Assembly (NCBI RefSeq): GCF_025515275.1 | Contig: NZ_JAOPFU010000039.1 | Coordinates: forward strand, 1-42,792 | Direction: 5' to 3' | Length of the DNA stretch: 42,792 nt | Source: Catenovulum sp. 2E275 | GTDB taxonomy: Bacteria > Pseudomonadota > Gammaproteobacteria > Enterobacterales > Alteromonadaceae | In this document: in pieces, positions 33,002-42,388 of the stretch | How positions within the stretch are numbered: the first letter of the stretch is position 1 | Layout of the letters: each line of letters begins with the position of its first letter | Position numbers and translations under genes: made by a program | The notes under the pieces: model-generated | The model's database searches: none | Told to the model about the DNA's origin: nothing | The model's input: only the letters and a program-made list of their open reading frames with translations

Positions 33002-34619
33002 TTTTATGTTTAGATTTTAATTCATACATACGGCTATCTGCTAATGATAAGCAATCTGAGACGGAGCTTCCTTCTTCATTAGTGGCTACGCCGTAGCTAA
33101 TACCTGACACTGGCCAGTGGCTTTTTATTAAGTGATTTATTTCTTCCAGTATTTTGGAAACTTCAAATTTGACGCTATTTAAATGTTCGCTATTGTGTGT
33201 TTCACATACCCAAATAAATTCGTCTCCACCAGTTCTAAAGACTTCTCCTTTATCTGCCAGTTTTTGTTGCATAAGTTGGCTGGTATAAATTAAAAACTGG
33301 TCACCTTTAGCATGACCTAATTGGTCATTTAATTTTTTTATATTATCGCAGTCAATAAATACAATTAAGTAGTGGCCATTTAACTGGTGTATTTTTTCAT
33401 TTAGCAATAATCGATTACCAACTTTAGTTAAAGCATCATATCTTGATTCATGCATCATTTTTTGTAGCTGATTTTGTTTTAATCTAAGCCACTCAGACAA
33501 AGATAATAAAATGCAAATACAATCGGCTGAAAGCGCTATTAAAACGATAATTTCGGGGGAAATGCCTTGGACGTCCGCGAAATGCGAAAGCATGTAGTAT
33601 ATCAATGCTAAGCTGTATATTAGATTCCCGGTAAAAAAATACTTAGCTCTGAAATCATTTAGCGAAAGCATTTTATACCCGACAAATAAGCTTATACTGA
33701 CCCATATTCCGGCTAATAAATGCGACCAGTAAAATACCAATTTGAAAGGTAAAAACCACATAGTTAAACCAGCTATTAGCGCGAAGTGAGCGTAATAGAC
33801 TAAAAACTGATTTTTTAATTGGGCTGACTGATCAAAATTAAATAAGTAATATGCAAAGTAGCTGGCACAAGCAATTGCAAATGGAAATAAGTACATACCA
33901 CCATAAGTGGTATTAACCAAAAACATCGGGTTTATAATTTGCCCTAATCCTGCGGCTAATGCCCAACCTACTCCGTGTAATCCAATGTAACCAAAACAAA
34001 ATATAGCGACTTTATGTTTAGTTTTTAAATAAAAAATAAGCGCCATAATTGCTAGAGTAAGCATAATAGTAATTGCCATTACGGTAATTGAGTTAATCAT
34101 GAACGCATTTTGTAAAAAACGATTTTCTGGCAAAATGGAAATATGGACAGGGGTTGGATAATGCTTAGCATTTAAATAAATCCATAGTGTACCATGGCTA
34201 CCTTTATCTAAAGCTAGCTTAAATGCTTGTCCGTGCATATTTATTACGGTTGGGCGATTCTTAAATTGAGAAAAGTCAGCAATTTGAGTTATTTTACCAG
34301 TATGATCCTGCCAAAATGCTTTACCCTCATCGACAAAATTAGCGACCGGCATGACATACCATATACCATTATGATCAGTACTGAGTGTTAATCGGGTTAT
34401 TGCTCCACCTCTTTGGCCTAGCAATGAGCCTACCGGCAAATCAGATTGTTTATATAGATTAGCTAATTGTTGGTCATTTATTGGTGTTTTGAGATTAATT
34501 GGATACCAGATTGAGTTATCTGTTTGAATTATTTCATTTTCTCCTAGCTGGGTAGCTTGGGTTGTGAAGCAAATTAGCAGAACAAATACAATGGAACTTA
34601 AACGAATTAAAAGGCTCAT
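32967..34619 (-). CDS. membrane diguanylate cyclase (7TMR-DISM plus GGDEF)
   Basis: About 550 residues. The signal peptide lies near residues 1-22, then an extracytoplasmic 7TMR-DISM-type beta-sandwich (about 23-180), seven membrane helices (about 185-395), a short linker helix and a GGDEF domain with RTGGDEF intact near residue 466. It should make cyclic di-GMP in response to an outside ligand. No RxxD inhibitory site precedes GGDEF at the usual spacing. The frame extends to a TTG at 34688, but the ATG at 34619 opens a proper signal peptide. The carbohydrate context hints at a sugar signal. Its end overlaps the convergent LacI gene. Confidence 0.82.
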   Translation of the reverse strand: MSLLIRLSSIVFVLLICFTTQATQLGENEIIQTDNSIWYPINLKTPINDQQLANLYKQSDLPVGSLLGQRGGAITRLTLSTDHNGIWYVMPVANFVDEGKAFWQDHTGKITQIADFSQFKNRPTVINMHGQAFKLALDKGSHGTLWIYLNAKHYPTPVHISILPENRFLQNAFMINSITVMAITIMLTLAIMALIFYLKTKHKVAIFCFGYIGLHGVGWALAAGLGQIINPMFLVNTTYGGMYLFPFAIACASYFAYYLFNFDQSAQLKNQFLVYYAHFALIAGLTMWFLPFKLVFYWSHLLAGIWVSISLFVGYKMLSLNDFRAKYFFTGNLIYSLALIYYMLSHFADVQGISPEIIVLIALSADCICILLSLSEWLRLKQNQLQKMMHESRYDALTKVGNRLLLNEKIHQLNGHYLIVFIDCDNIKKLNDQLGHAKGDQFLIYTSQLMQQKLADKGEVFRTGGDEFIWVCETHNSEHLNSVKFEVSKILEEINHLIKSHWPVSGISYGVATNEEGSSVSDCLSLADSRMYELKSKHKIKKKPDSLVSR

Positions 34620-34867
34620 TACAAGACAAATTCCAATTAAAAACAGGTAGCAGGATAAACTTGCTGTAACAGATTTTATTATAGGCAAAATTGTATATTA
34701 TGCCTGATTTGGCTTAAGCAAAACATTAAATATTATTTAATGTTTAAACAGAATCAACTAAGTACAGGGAAACTATCCTAGTTGCTACAAACAGCAAGGC
34801 TTAAATAGTGTGGAACTAAAGAGCTTATTTCCATCATTCTTATTACAAGTCAGGCTAATTATTAGCT

Positions 34868-35761
34868 TCAATTATCACTAAAATGTTTAATTGCGAATTC
34901 AATAAATAAGCGAACCCTAAGTGGTAAATTATCTCTATCTCGGTACAGTAAATTTAAAGGTCTAGCTTTACTTTGCCAAGCAGGTAATATTTGTTTTAGT
35001 TCACCCCGTTCAATCATTGGCTGAGCATAATAATTCGGAATGTAGCCAATACCTAAATTCTGTTGAACAGCGTGGATAACCAATTGTATTTCATCTAGTT
35101 CCATACGTACATTTTGAATAGGGTGAAAGTCGAACTCTTCACCGGTTTGTTGATGAATCAGCTGCCAGACTGACATAGGGTGCCCTAAAATAGCAGGCTT
35201 TCCACACAAATCTTGTGGCTGTTGGATTTGGTTTGTATCGAAACTTGAGTTTACACAAAGTACAAATTGAATGTCTTTAAGTGGTCGCGCAATCCAGTTA
35301 TCCACTAAAGTATGACCCACACGGAATACAACATCAATTGCTTGAGCTTCAATATCAATTAATGCGTTCGATAGTCGAATATCTAATTGAATTTCTGGAT
35401 ACTTTTTCGAAAACTCAGAAAATATATTGCGTAAAAAATAAATACCAGCATTAGTTGGAGCACTGATTCGAATTTTGCCCTTAGCTTGATGCTTTTCGCT
35501 GTGTAATGCCTGATTAATATCATCTAATTCATTAAATAAAATACTGGATCGCTTAAAGTACTGCTCGCCTGTATGAGTCAAAGATACCCTATGAGCATCA
35601 CGGTTTAACAAGCGTAGTTGTAAGTCATCTTCCAATTGTTTGATGCGCCTGCTTAATGTTGAAACAGGTATTGAAAGATGCGTTGCTGCATTTTTAAAGC
35701 TTTTTAACTGAGCGACAATACAAAAATAGCGGAGATCATCTAGTGAATATTTATATTTCAT
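34868..35761 (-). CDS. LysR-family transcriptional regulator
   Basis: A 297-residue LysR protein of the CrgA/DhcR-like group. The winged HTH (LDDLRYFCIVAQLKSFKNAATHLSIPVSTLSRRIKQLE) starts near residue 7, and the substrate-binding domain covers about 90-295. It is divergent from the EamA transporter gene with a 100-base gap, the classic arrangement for a LysR protein controlling its neighbour. An inverted pair ATTG-N10-CAAT at 35803-35820 in that gap could be its binding site, though the match is weak. The effector is unknown. Confidence 0.88.
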   Translation of the reverse strand: MKYKYSLDDLRYFCIVAQLKSFKNAATHLSIPVSTLSRRIKQLEDDLQLRLLNRDAHRVSLTHTGEQYFKRSSILFNELDDINQALHSEKHQAKGKIRISAPTNAGIYFLRNIFSEFSKKYPEIQLDIRLSNALIDIEAQAIDVVFRVGHTLVDNWIARPLKDIQFVLCVNSSFDTNQIQQPQDLCGKPAILGHPMSVWQLIHQQTGEEFDFHPIQNVRMELDEIQLVIHAVQQNLGIGYIPNYYAQPMIERGELKQILPAWQSKARPLNLLYRDRDNLPLRVRLFIEFAIKHFSDN

Positions 35762-35861
35762 ATTTGGAATTTATGGTCTTATTCTTGTTTGTTTATTCAG
35801 AAATTGGAAAGTATTACAATTGTTTTCTGTTTACAAGAGTATCCAGTAAGGTTTCTGTACA

Positions 35862-36791
35862 ATGAATTCAACTGCAAATCTCAAAGCAGTATTTTTACTT
35901 CTATTATGTGCTTTTTTCTGGGGTAGTTGTTTTCCAATTGGAAAAATTGCATTGAATGAAGTTAGTGCACTAAGTTTGGTTTTTTGGCGATTTGCAATAG
36001 CCGCAGTATGTTTATGGATTTACCTTAAAATTTTAAATATAACAAAACCAAATTTATCATTTAAACAGTGGTTATGGGTATTTACTGTTAGTGCTGTTGG
36101 GGTTGGTGGACTAAATTTAGGATTATTTACGGGTCTTGAACATACCAGTGCAGCCAATGGCTCACTAATTATGGCTTTAAGCCCTTTAATTACGTCTTTA
36201 ATTGCATCTTTTGCTAAACGTTCTCTACCAAGCTCTGCACAAGGCTTTAGTTTAATCGTAAGCTTATCAGGCGTATTGTTGGTTATTACAAATGGTAATA
36301 TGGATCTTTTATTTTATATGCAGTTAAATCATGGTGATAAAATGATTTTTTTAGGCATGTTAGCTTGGAGTTGCTATACCTACTTTAGCCAAGATATTAG
36401 TAAATTAATGCCGGTAATACCTTATACATTTATTGGAATGTTAAGTGGTGTTATTGTGATTGGTTTTATGTGCTTGGCAACCCCTGAAGTGCATCCATTT
36501 ATTGAGCTGATGAATAGCTCAAGCTGGGGTATTTTTAATGTTGTATATATAGGTTTATTTGGAACAGTTGCAGGTTACTTATTGTGGCTATATGGATTAA
36601 AACAATTAGGCTCAGCAAATGCTTCTTTATTTTTCAATTTTGTTCCTGTATTTGCAATGTTAACAGCTTTTATTCTGGGGCAAACCATTACACAGCTCCA
36701 AATTATTGGTATTGGAATTGTAATTGCCGGTTTATTGTTACCCCGAATTAGATTAAATAAGTCAAAGCTGCTCATACAAAACGAAAGTTAA
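35862..36791 (+). CDS. EamA-family (DMT) transporter
   Basis: A 309-residue inner-membrane protein with about 10 helices in two EamA repeats. The first repeat includes LCAFFWGSCFPIGKIAL and ALSPLITSLIA; the second includes GTVAGYLLWLYGLKQLGSANASLFFNFVPVFAML. Such proteins usually export amino acids or other metabolites. GTAAGG precedes the ATG. It probably depends on the divergent LysR regulator. A 7-bp hairpin overlapping its stop codon may end the transcript. Confidence 0.85.
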   Translation: MNSTANLKAVFLLLLCAFFWGSCFPIGKIALNEVSALSLVFWRFAIAAVCLWIYLKILNITKPNLSFKQWLWVFTVSAVGVGGLNLGLFTGLEHTSAANGSLIMALSPLITSLIASFAKRSLPSSAQGFSLIVSLSGVLLVITNGNMDLLFYMQLNHGDKMIFLGMLAWSCYTYFSQDISKLMPVIPYTFIGMLSGVIVIGFMCLATPEVHPFIELMNSSSWGIFNVVYIGLFGTVAGYLLWLYGLKQLGSANASLFFNFVPVFAMLTAFILGQTITQLQIIGIGIVIAGLLLPRIRLNKSKLLIQNES

Positions 36792-36806
36792 TTGGGAGAC
36801 CCAATT
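36790..36806 (+). terminator. short hairpin at the EamA stop codon
   Basis: AATTGGG (36790-36796) pairs with CCCAATT (36800-36806) around a 3-base loop. No T tract follows, so termination is uncertain. Confidence 0.4.
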
Positions 36807-36843
36807 TATAAGCTGTTATTAGGGAATAAATACAATTTAAGGC

Positions 36844-37797
36844 TTATAAATTACCGGTTAATTTTTGAATAAAACTTTGCGCGTTATGCTCAACAAAAAA
36901 TAAAAACGCCTGCATTGCAGGTGTTAAATATTTGGTTTGAGGATAAACAACCGACCAGTTGTGATTGAGCGGAAAAGTATCTACATTAACAATTTTAAGC
37001 TTGCCTAATTCAAGCTCCAGCAAAACACTTAGTTTGGGTAAAACTGCTACCCCTAACCCTGCAATAACCGCATGTTTTATCGCCTCATTTGAGCCTAGCT
37101 CCATTGCCGGTGCTACTTTTAGGCGGTGTTGCTGGCAGTGTTTTTCAAGTGCGAGGCGGCTACCAGAACCGGGTTCGCGCACCAATAATTGGCTATTTAA
37201 AAAGTCAGTCGCAGTCACTTTTTTGTAGGCAAATAATGCATGCTCAGCAGGCGCAACGGGAACTAACTCATTGTCTAAAAAAGGCAGTGCGGTAAACGGT
37301 TTATCGTTTGGCACCATCCCCATAATCACTAAATCGTCACTGTTACTGGCTAAACGCTGTAATGCGGTTGCGCGGTTAACCACGGTGACACTTAATGCAA
37401 TTTGTGGATATAAATCACGAAACTCACGTAACAAATGCGGCACAACATATTGTGCTGTGCTGACTGCGAGTAATTTTAACTCGCCCGCGACTTGACCTTT
37501 TAACGCAGCAAAATCACTTTGTAATAATTTTAATTCTGAAAATATCGAATCGACACTTTGTGCAAGGCGTTTACCGGCAGAGGTACAAAATAAACGCCGT
37601 CCTACGTATTCAAATAATGGTTGTCCTAAAGCTTGTTCTAACTGGCGAATTTGGCTGCTGACCGCAGGTTGAGTTAAGCCCAATAAATCACCGGCTTTGG
37701 TGTAACTTTGCAGTTTAAATACCGCATGAAAAACCTGTAACTGACGAAAAGTTAATCTTGAAATAATGTTTTGAATACTCAGAGGCATAGCTGTCAT
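36844..37797 (-). CDS. pycR: LysR-family regulator of pyruvate carboxylase (PycR-like)
   Basis: About 317 residues from the ATG at 37797. The winged HTH (LTFRQLQVFHAVFKLQSYTKAGDLLGLTQPAVSSQIRQLE) is followed by a LysR substrate domain. The arrangement, divergent from split pyruvate carboxylase genes, is that of PycR in Pseudomonas. The frame can extend to an ATG at 37830, but that codon lies inside a 20-base inverted repeat likely to be regulatory, so a start at 37797 or 37788 is preferred. No start has a clear ribosome site. Residues SNDDLVIMGMVP and REPGSGSR belong to the effector domain. Confidence 0.82.
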   Translation of the reverse strand: MTAMPLSIQNIISRLTFRQLQVFHAVFKLQSYTKAGDLLGLTQPAVSSQIRQLEQALGQPLFEYVGRRLFCTSAGKRLAQSVDSIFSELKLLQSDFAALKGQVAGELKLLAVSTAQYVVPHLLREFRDLYPQIALSVTVVNRATALQRLASNSDDLVIMGMVPNDKPFTALPFLDNELVPVAPAEHALFAYKKVTATDFLNSQLLVREPGSGSRLALEKHCQQHRLKVAPAMELGSNEAIKHAVIAGLGVAVLPKLSVLLELELGKLKIVNVDTFPLNHNWSVVYPQTKYLTPAMQAFLFFVEHNAQSFIQKLTGNL

Positions 37798-37817
37798 AAA
37801 TTGGTTATGTATAAGGT

Positions 37818-37837
37818 ATAGGTTATACATAACCTAT
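37818..37837. promoter_or_regulatory. palindrome in the pycR-pycA promoter
   Basis: Arms ATAGGTTAT and ATAACCTAT are perfect 9-base complements around a 2-base centre. The site lies 83 bases before the pycA ATG and just upstream of the preferred pycR start. It is a good candidate for LysR binding. Confidence 0.6.
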
Positions 37838-37919
37838 AAAACATCAATTTTTATTTATTTATTCGATCTTTTAGTATTTGCGTCATTGCGATTTGCCATG
37901 AATCATGGAGGAGAACACC

Positions 37920-39335
37920 ATGCTCAAAAAAATACTGATTGCCAACCGCGGCGAAATTGCCGTACGTATCGTGCGTGCATGTGCCGAGCTAAATATTCGC
38001 TCGGTTGCTATTTATACCGAACCTGACCGATATGGTTTGCATGTAAAGCGGGCTGACGAATCTTATTCGTTGGGGGATGATCCGTTAGCGGGTTATCTTG
38101 ATCCGTTACGTATTGTTAATTTAGCTTTAGAAACCGGTTGTGATGCAATTCACCCGGGTTATGGTTTTTTATCTGAAAATGCTGAATTTGCCCGTATTTG
38201 TGAACAAAAAGGGATTACTTTTATTGGCCCAAGTTCACAAGTGATTCACCGGATGGGTGATAAAACACAGGCGCGTGATGCCATGCGTGAAGCTGGTGTA
38301 CCTATTACACCGGGTTCTGAGGGTAACTTACAGGATTTAGATGAAGCAATCGCACTCGCCGAGCAAATTGGTTATCCGGTGATGATTAAAGCGACATCGG
38401 GTGGTGGTGGCCGTGGTATTCGCCGCTGCGATTCTAAACAAGAGTTAACTCAGCAATATCCAAGAGTGATTTCCGAAGCAACTAAAGCATTTGGTAGCGC
38501 GGAAGTCTTTTTAGAAAAATGCATTGTGAATCCGCGCCATATCGAAGTACAAATTTTAGCGGACGATGAAGGCAATGTGATCCATTTATTTGAGCGTGAT
38601 TGTTCAATTCAGCGCCGTAATCAAAAATTAATTGAGATTGCGCCAAGCCCGCAGTTAACCGATGATTTACGCGAGCATATTGGTTCGCTGGCGGTTAAAG
38701 CTGCGCAGGCAGTTGGTTATAAAAACGCAGGGACAGTTGAGTTTTTATTAAGTGGCAACGAGGTGTATTTTATGGAAATGAATACCCGCGTGCAGGTTGA
38801 ACATACAATTACCGAGCAAATTACCGGAGTGGATATTGTGCGCGAACAAATCCGCGTTGCGTCCGGTTTAGCGCTGAGCCATCGTCAGGAAGACATTAGT
38901 TATCGCGGTTATGCTTTGCAATTTAGAATTAATGCCGAAGATCCTAAAAATGACTTTTTACCTAGTTTTGGCCGGATCTCTCATTATTATGCGCCGGGTG
39001 GACCGGGCGTTAGGGTAGATACCGCCATTTATACTGGATATGAAATTCCGCCTTTTTATGACTCCATGTGTTTAAAACTGATTGTATGGGCACTCAGTTG
39101 GGAAGAGGTGATTGCACGTGGTCAACGTGCTTTAGATGATATGCGTTTGCATGGCATTAAAACTACAGCCACTTACTACAAACAAATTTTGCAGCACCCG
39201 GATTTTCAAAAAGGTGATTTTGATACCAGCTTTGTGCCTGACAATATGCAATTACTGCAATATTCAGATAAACGCCACCCGAGCGAAGTTGCACTGGCAA
39301 TAGCGGCTGCAATTGCAGCTTATTCTGCGGCTTAG
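37920..39335 (+). CDS. pycA: pyruvate carboxylase subunit A (biotin carboxylase)
   Basis: 471 residues, the family length. The N-terminal domain has ILIANRGEIAVRI and HPGYGFLSENAEFA. The ATP-grasp has the Gly-rich KATSGGGGRGIR, and the active site has MEMNTRVQVEHTITE. It carboxylates biotin on the partner subunit using ATP and bicarbonate. The reading frame opens at 37905, but GGAGGAG at 37907-37913 lies exactly 6 bases before ATG 37920, which is the start. It differs from AccC in genomic partner: pycB follows after 63 bases. Confidence 0.93.
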   Translation: MLKKILIANRGEIAVRIVRACAELNIRSVAIYTEPDRYGLHVKRADESYSLGDDPLAGYLDPLRIVNLALETGCDAIHPGYGFLSENAEFARICEQKGITFIGPSSQVIHRMGDKTQARDAMREAGVPITPGSEGNLQDLDEAIALAEQIGYPVMIKATSGGGGRGIRRCDSKQELTQQYPRVISEATKAFGSAEVFLEKCIVNPRHIEVQILADDEGNVIHLFERDCSIQRRNQKLIEIAPSPQLTDDLREHIGSLAVKAAQAVGYKNAGTVEFLLSGNEVYFMEMNTRVQVEHTITEQITGVDIVREQIRVASGLALSHRQEDISYRGYALQFRINAEDPKNDFLPSFGRISHYYAPGGPGVRVDTAIYTGYEIPPFYDSMCLKLIVWALSWEEVIARGQRALDDMRLHGIKTTATYYKQILQHPDFQKGDFDTSFVPDNMQLLQYSDKRHPSEVALAIAAAIAAYSAA

Positions 39336-39398
39336 TAATTAACGGCTTAACTAAGATTTTTACCTTAGCGCCAGCGTTAGGGATGAGAGGATAACAAC

Positions 39399-41210
39399 AT
39401 GACTCAAGCGAAAAAAATTGAAATAACAGATGTAATTTTACGAGATGCTCACCAATCATTAATTGCAACCCGCATGCGTACCGAAGATATGCTGCCGATT
39501 TGCGAGAAATTAGACAAAGTGGGCTATTGGTCTTTAGAAGTGTGGGGCGGTGCGACTTTTGATGCTTGTGTGCGGTTTTTAAAAGAAGACCCATGGGAAA
39601 GATTACGTCAATTACGCGCAGCTTTACCTAATACCCGTTTGCAAATGTTATTACGTGGCCAAAACTTATTAGGTTATCGCCATTATGCCGACGATGTTGT
39701 AAAAGCATTTGTTGCTAAAAGTGCCGAAAACGGTATTGATGTATTCCGAGTTTTTGATGCACTTAATGATATTCGTAACATTGAAACCGCAATGAAAGCG
39801 GTAAAAGATGCCGGAAAACATGCACAAGGCACATTATGTTATACAACCAGCCCAGTGCATACACCTGAGCTATTTGTTGAGCAGGCTTTAAAAATGCGAG
39901 ATATGGGTGCAGATTCAATCGCAATTAAAGATATGGCCGGTTTATTAACGCCGTTTGCGACGTTTGATTTAGTCAGCGCATTAAAAGCAGAGCTGGATTT
40001 ACCCATTGTTTTACATAGCCATGCAACGGCCGGTTTAGCTGAAATGTGTCAGTTAAAAGCTGTTGAAGCTGGTGCTGATCGCATTGATACCGCTATATCG
40101 TCTTTTGCCAGTGGTACCAGCCATCCGGCAACCGAAGCCCAAGTCGCCGCGCTTAAAAATACCCCATTTGATACCGAACTGGATTTAGAACTATTAGCTG
40201 AAATTGCAGAATATTTTCGTGGTATTCGTAAAAAATATCATCAATTTGAAAGCGAATTTACCCGTGAGGATGTTTCGGTGCAGATTAATCAAGTACCGGG
40301 TGGGATGATGTCTAATCTGGCGAATCAGTTAAAAGAGCAAAATGCGATTGATAAAATTCAGGACGTATTTGCTGAAATTCCACGAGTACGTAAAGATTTA
40401 GGCTATCCGCCACTGGTCACCCCAACTTCACAAATTGTCGGTACACAGGCGGTTTATAATGTATTGTCTGGCAAACGCTACCAAACCATTACCAATGAAG
40501 TTAAACGATATTTACAGGGCGGTTATGGCGCAGCGCCAGCGCAGGTAAATGCCGAGCTGCAAAAGCAAGCCATTGGTAACGAGCCGGTGGAGCATAATCG
40601 TCCGGCGGATTCACTAAAACCTGAACTGGATAAATTACGTAAAGAAATTGGTGCGTTAGCTAAAACTGAAGAAGACGTATTAACGTTTGCTATGTTCCCA
40701 GATTTAGGCCGCGACTTTTTACAACAAAGAGCGGATGGCACATTAAAACCAGAAGCTTTATTACCGGCAGAAGCTGGTCAAGGTGCTAAATTGGGTAAAG
40801 TGGGTGCATCTGAATTTAAAATTACAGTGCATGGCGAAACTTACGATATTGCGGTAACCGGAATTGGTGAAAGTGGCGCGGATAAACGTAAAATTTATTT
40901 ATCTTTGGATGGTATGCCGGAAGAAGTGGTATTTGAACCGTTAAATGAATTAGTTGCCGATGGCAGCGCTAAAGGCCGTAAACGAGTTAGCTCACCGGGC
41001 CATATAACGACCACAATGCCGGGCAATGTGGTTGATATTTTGGTGAAAGAGGGCGATACCGTGACGGCTGGGCAAGCAGTGTTGGTTGCCGAAGCGATGA
41101 AAATGGAAACTGAGATCCACACCAGTATTGCCGGTACAGTTAAAGCGGTTTATGTTGCCAAAGGTGACAGAGTGACACCGGGCGATGTATTAATTGAAGT
41201 AGCGGAATAA
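39399..41210 (+). CDS. pycB: pyruvate carboxylase subunit B (carboxyltransferase plus biotin carrier)
   Basis: 603 residues. An HMGL-like carboxyltransferase barrel begins ILRDAHQSLIATRMRTED. It contains the Lys of SIAIKDMAGLL, which is expected to bear the active-site carbamate, and HSHATAGLAEM for the metal. A conserved PYC/OADA domain follows, then an Ala/Pro hinge. The biotinyl domain ends the protein, with the biotin Lys in EAMKMET near residue 567. With PycA it makes oxaloacetate from pyruvate. The sequence also resembles OadA of sodium-pumping decarboxylase, but no oadB or oadG is present and a biotin carboxylase is. GAGAGGA precedes the ATG. Confidence 0.92.
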   Translation: MTQAKKIEITDVILRDAHQSLIATRMRTEDMLPICEKLDKVGYWSLEVWGGATFDACVRFLKEDPWERLRQLRAALPNTRLQMLLRGQNLLGYRHYADDVVKAFVAKSAENGIDVFRVFDALNDIRNIETAMKAVKDAGKHAQGTLCYTTSPVHTPELFVEQALKMRDMGADSIAIKDMAGLLTPFATFDLVSALKAELDLPIVLHSHATAGLAEMCQLKAVEAGADRIDTAISSFASGTSHPATEAQVAALKNTPFDTELDLELLAEIAEYFRGIRKKYHQFESEFTREDVSVQINQVPGGMMSNLANQLKEQNAIDKIQDVFAEIPRVRKDLGYPPLVTPTSQIVGTQAVYNVLSGKRYQTITNEVKRYLQGGYGAAPAQVNAELQKQAIGNEPVEHNRPADSLKPELDKLRKEIGALAKTEEDVLTFAMFPDLGRDFLQQRADGTLKPEALLPAEAGQGAKLGKVGASEFKITVHGETYDIAVTGIGESGADKRKIYLSLDGMPEEVVFEPLNELVADGSAKGRKRVSSPGHITTTMPGNVVDILVKEGDTVTAGQAVLVAEAMKMETEIHTSIAGTVKAVYVAKGDRVTPGDVLIEVAE

Positions 41211-41217
41211 TACACCT

Positions 41218-41263
41218 GAGTCGCATATCAGAAATTTACTTCAATATTTCTGATATGCAACTC
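41218..41263 (+). terminator. long stem-loop after pycB
   Basis: GAGT and GCATATCAGAAAT (41218-41235) pair with ATTTCTGATATGC and ACTC (41246-41263), a stem of up to 17 bp. Only A-rich sequence follows, so it may protect the 3' end rather than terminate by itself. Confidence 0.55.
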
Positions 41264-41350
41264 AAGTTAAAAAAGCGAGTATCGTTTTCATTTTATTTTG
41301 GATGGTTAATTATTTGTAATTGACCATTTATGGCGTTCAAAGCGACAGGC

Positions 41351-41370
41351 AAAAAACGGGCTAAAGCCCG
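41351..41370 (-). terminator. leftward terminator after the cassette genes
   Basis: CGGGCT (41357-41362) pairs with AGCCCG (41365-41370). On the minus strand the stem is followed by TTTTTT. It would end transcription of the leftward genes at the right end of the window. Confidence 0.7.
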
Positions 41371-41505
41371 ATCTACAATATTTTATAGAAACGGTGCCTG
41401 TTTACTTTGGTTAATCAAATCTGATAGTTGCTATATAGAGCTGCATACCAAGCCGAAATTTAAATCATATTCTCTTGTTATACCATTATATACAACACCA
41501 ATGCT

Positions 41506-42267
41506 CTAACAAAGAAACCATATACCGATTGACGTTATAAAAGAAATGAATGCAATAACGAAAGGTAAATAATAATCAGTAAAATAAGATTCAGTAAATA
41601 AGTACCTCAAAATGCCAAGAAACTTTAACAAAAGGGATATTGGGATATTGCAATTTATATGATGTGAATAAAAATTACTTTTACTTTCGCCATAATCATT
41701 TTCTTGTTGAACTCTTGGCCATAGGCTAAATTCAGATTCTTTCATCTTGGCATGAAAATTTTTACTTTCTCTAGAAGAGCAGTTTGGCTCTGTATATAAA
41801 CAATAAGGTATTTTTAGGTACCAAGGAAATTTAAATTCATTCGACTCATCCTCTACAGAATTTTTGGGTTCATCCCGACGATAAGATTGATCCTTAAAAT
41901 ATAATTTCACATCATTACTTCTAAATTCATGAACCCCAAGTATAGATTTATGCCTAAGGTATTTTAAATAATAGAATTTAAGATTTTTTTGAAATGACAC
42001 TTTTGACGATTTTACATGGTTTTCTTCATTGAAATATTGGAAATAGCGAATAAGAAAATATAAAAATAAAAGAGAAATAAAGTAAGGAATTATCTGTGGG
42101 TTTTGAATATTTATGTTGTTACCTAAAATATTAACTTTATCAATTACCGCACCACTGGAAGAAAACAAAATCATTAAGATAGAAATGCCTAACAAATTTC
42201 TACGCTGGCGCAGTAAGCCAGGAGATAACTCACGATCTCGCGGTTTTATTGGTTTAGAATTATCCAT
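41506..42267 (-). CDS. unknown membrane protein in an integron cassette
   Basis: About 253 residues, not recognised. Hydrophobic segments lie near residues 25-45 (LLGISILMILFSSSG) and 60-80 (IIPYFISLLFLYFLIRYF), with one or two more at the C-terminus (YLPFVIAFISFITSIGIWFLC). The middle is a soluble, highly charged region with several Tyr and His. The frame reaches a GTG at 42273, but AGGTG lies just upstream of the ATG at 42267. It starts 17 bases after an attC site in the same orientation, as cassette genes do. It is visibly more AT-rich than its neighbours. No full attC follows it. Confidence 0.6.
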   Translation of the reverse strand: MDNSKPIKPRDRELSPGLLRQRRNLLGISILMILFSSSGAVIDKVNILGNNINIQNPQIIPYFISLLFLYFLIRYFQYFNEENHVKSSKVSFQKNLKFYYLKYLRHKSILGVHEFRSNDVKLYFKDQSYRRDEPKNSVEDESNEFKFPWYLKIPYCLYTEPNCSSRESKNFHAKMKESEFSLWPRVQQENDYGESKSNFYSHHINCNIPISLLLKFLGILRYLFTESYFTDYYLPFVIAFISFITSIGIWFLC

Positions 42268-42283
42268 CAACACCTACTTAAGT

Positions 42284-42380
42284 ATAACGCCCGCCTAACA
42301 CGCAATGTGTTGGCGTGCTTTTTGCGTTGTTTGCCAAAACCATGACAACGAAACATTGTCGGAGTTTAGGCGCTTGTTAT
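42284..42380 (-). other. integron attC recombination site
   Basis: A 97-base imperfect inverted repeat, read on the minus strand. The outer ends ATAACAAGCGCCTAA and TTAGGCGGGCGTTAT match in 12 of 15 positions, with ATAAC/GTTAT as R boxes, CGCCTAA/TTAGGCG as L boxes and a 3-base mismatch as spacer. The inner stem CG(A)CAATGT/ACATTGCG carries one unpaired base, as expected for integrase strand choice. The TTAGGCGGGCGTTA end resembles Vibrio repeats. It starts 8 bases after one stop codon and ends 17 bases before the next start. Confidence 0.85.
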
Positions 42381-42388
42381 GTTTGAGA

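Noticed and set aside
39163-39594. A 143-codon frame antisense to the pycA-pycB junction
   Set aside because: It lies wholly opposite two clearly real genes, has no ribosome site and its product has no domain-like character.
39399-41210. Reading pycB as the alpha subunit of sodium-pumping oxaloacetate decarboxylase
   Set aside because: The biotin carboxylase gene and PycR-type regulator adjoin it, and no oadB or oadG gene is present.
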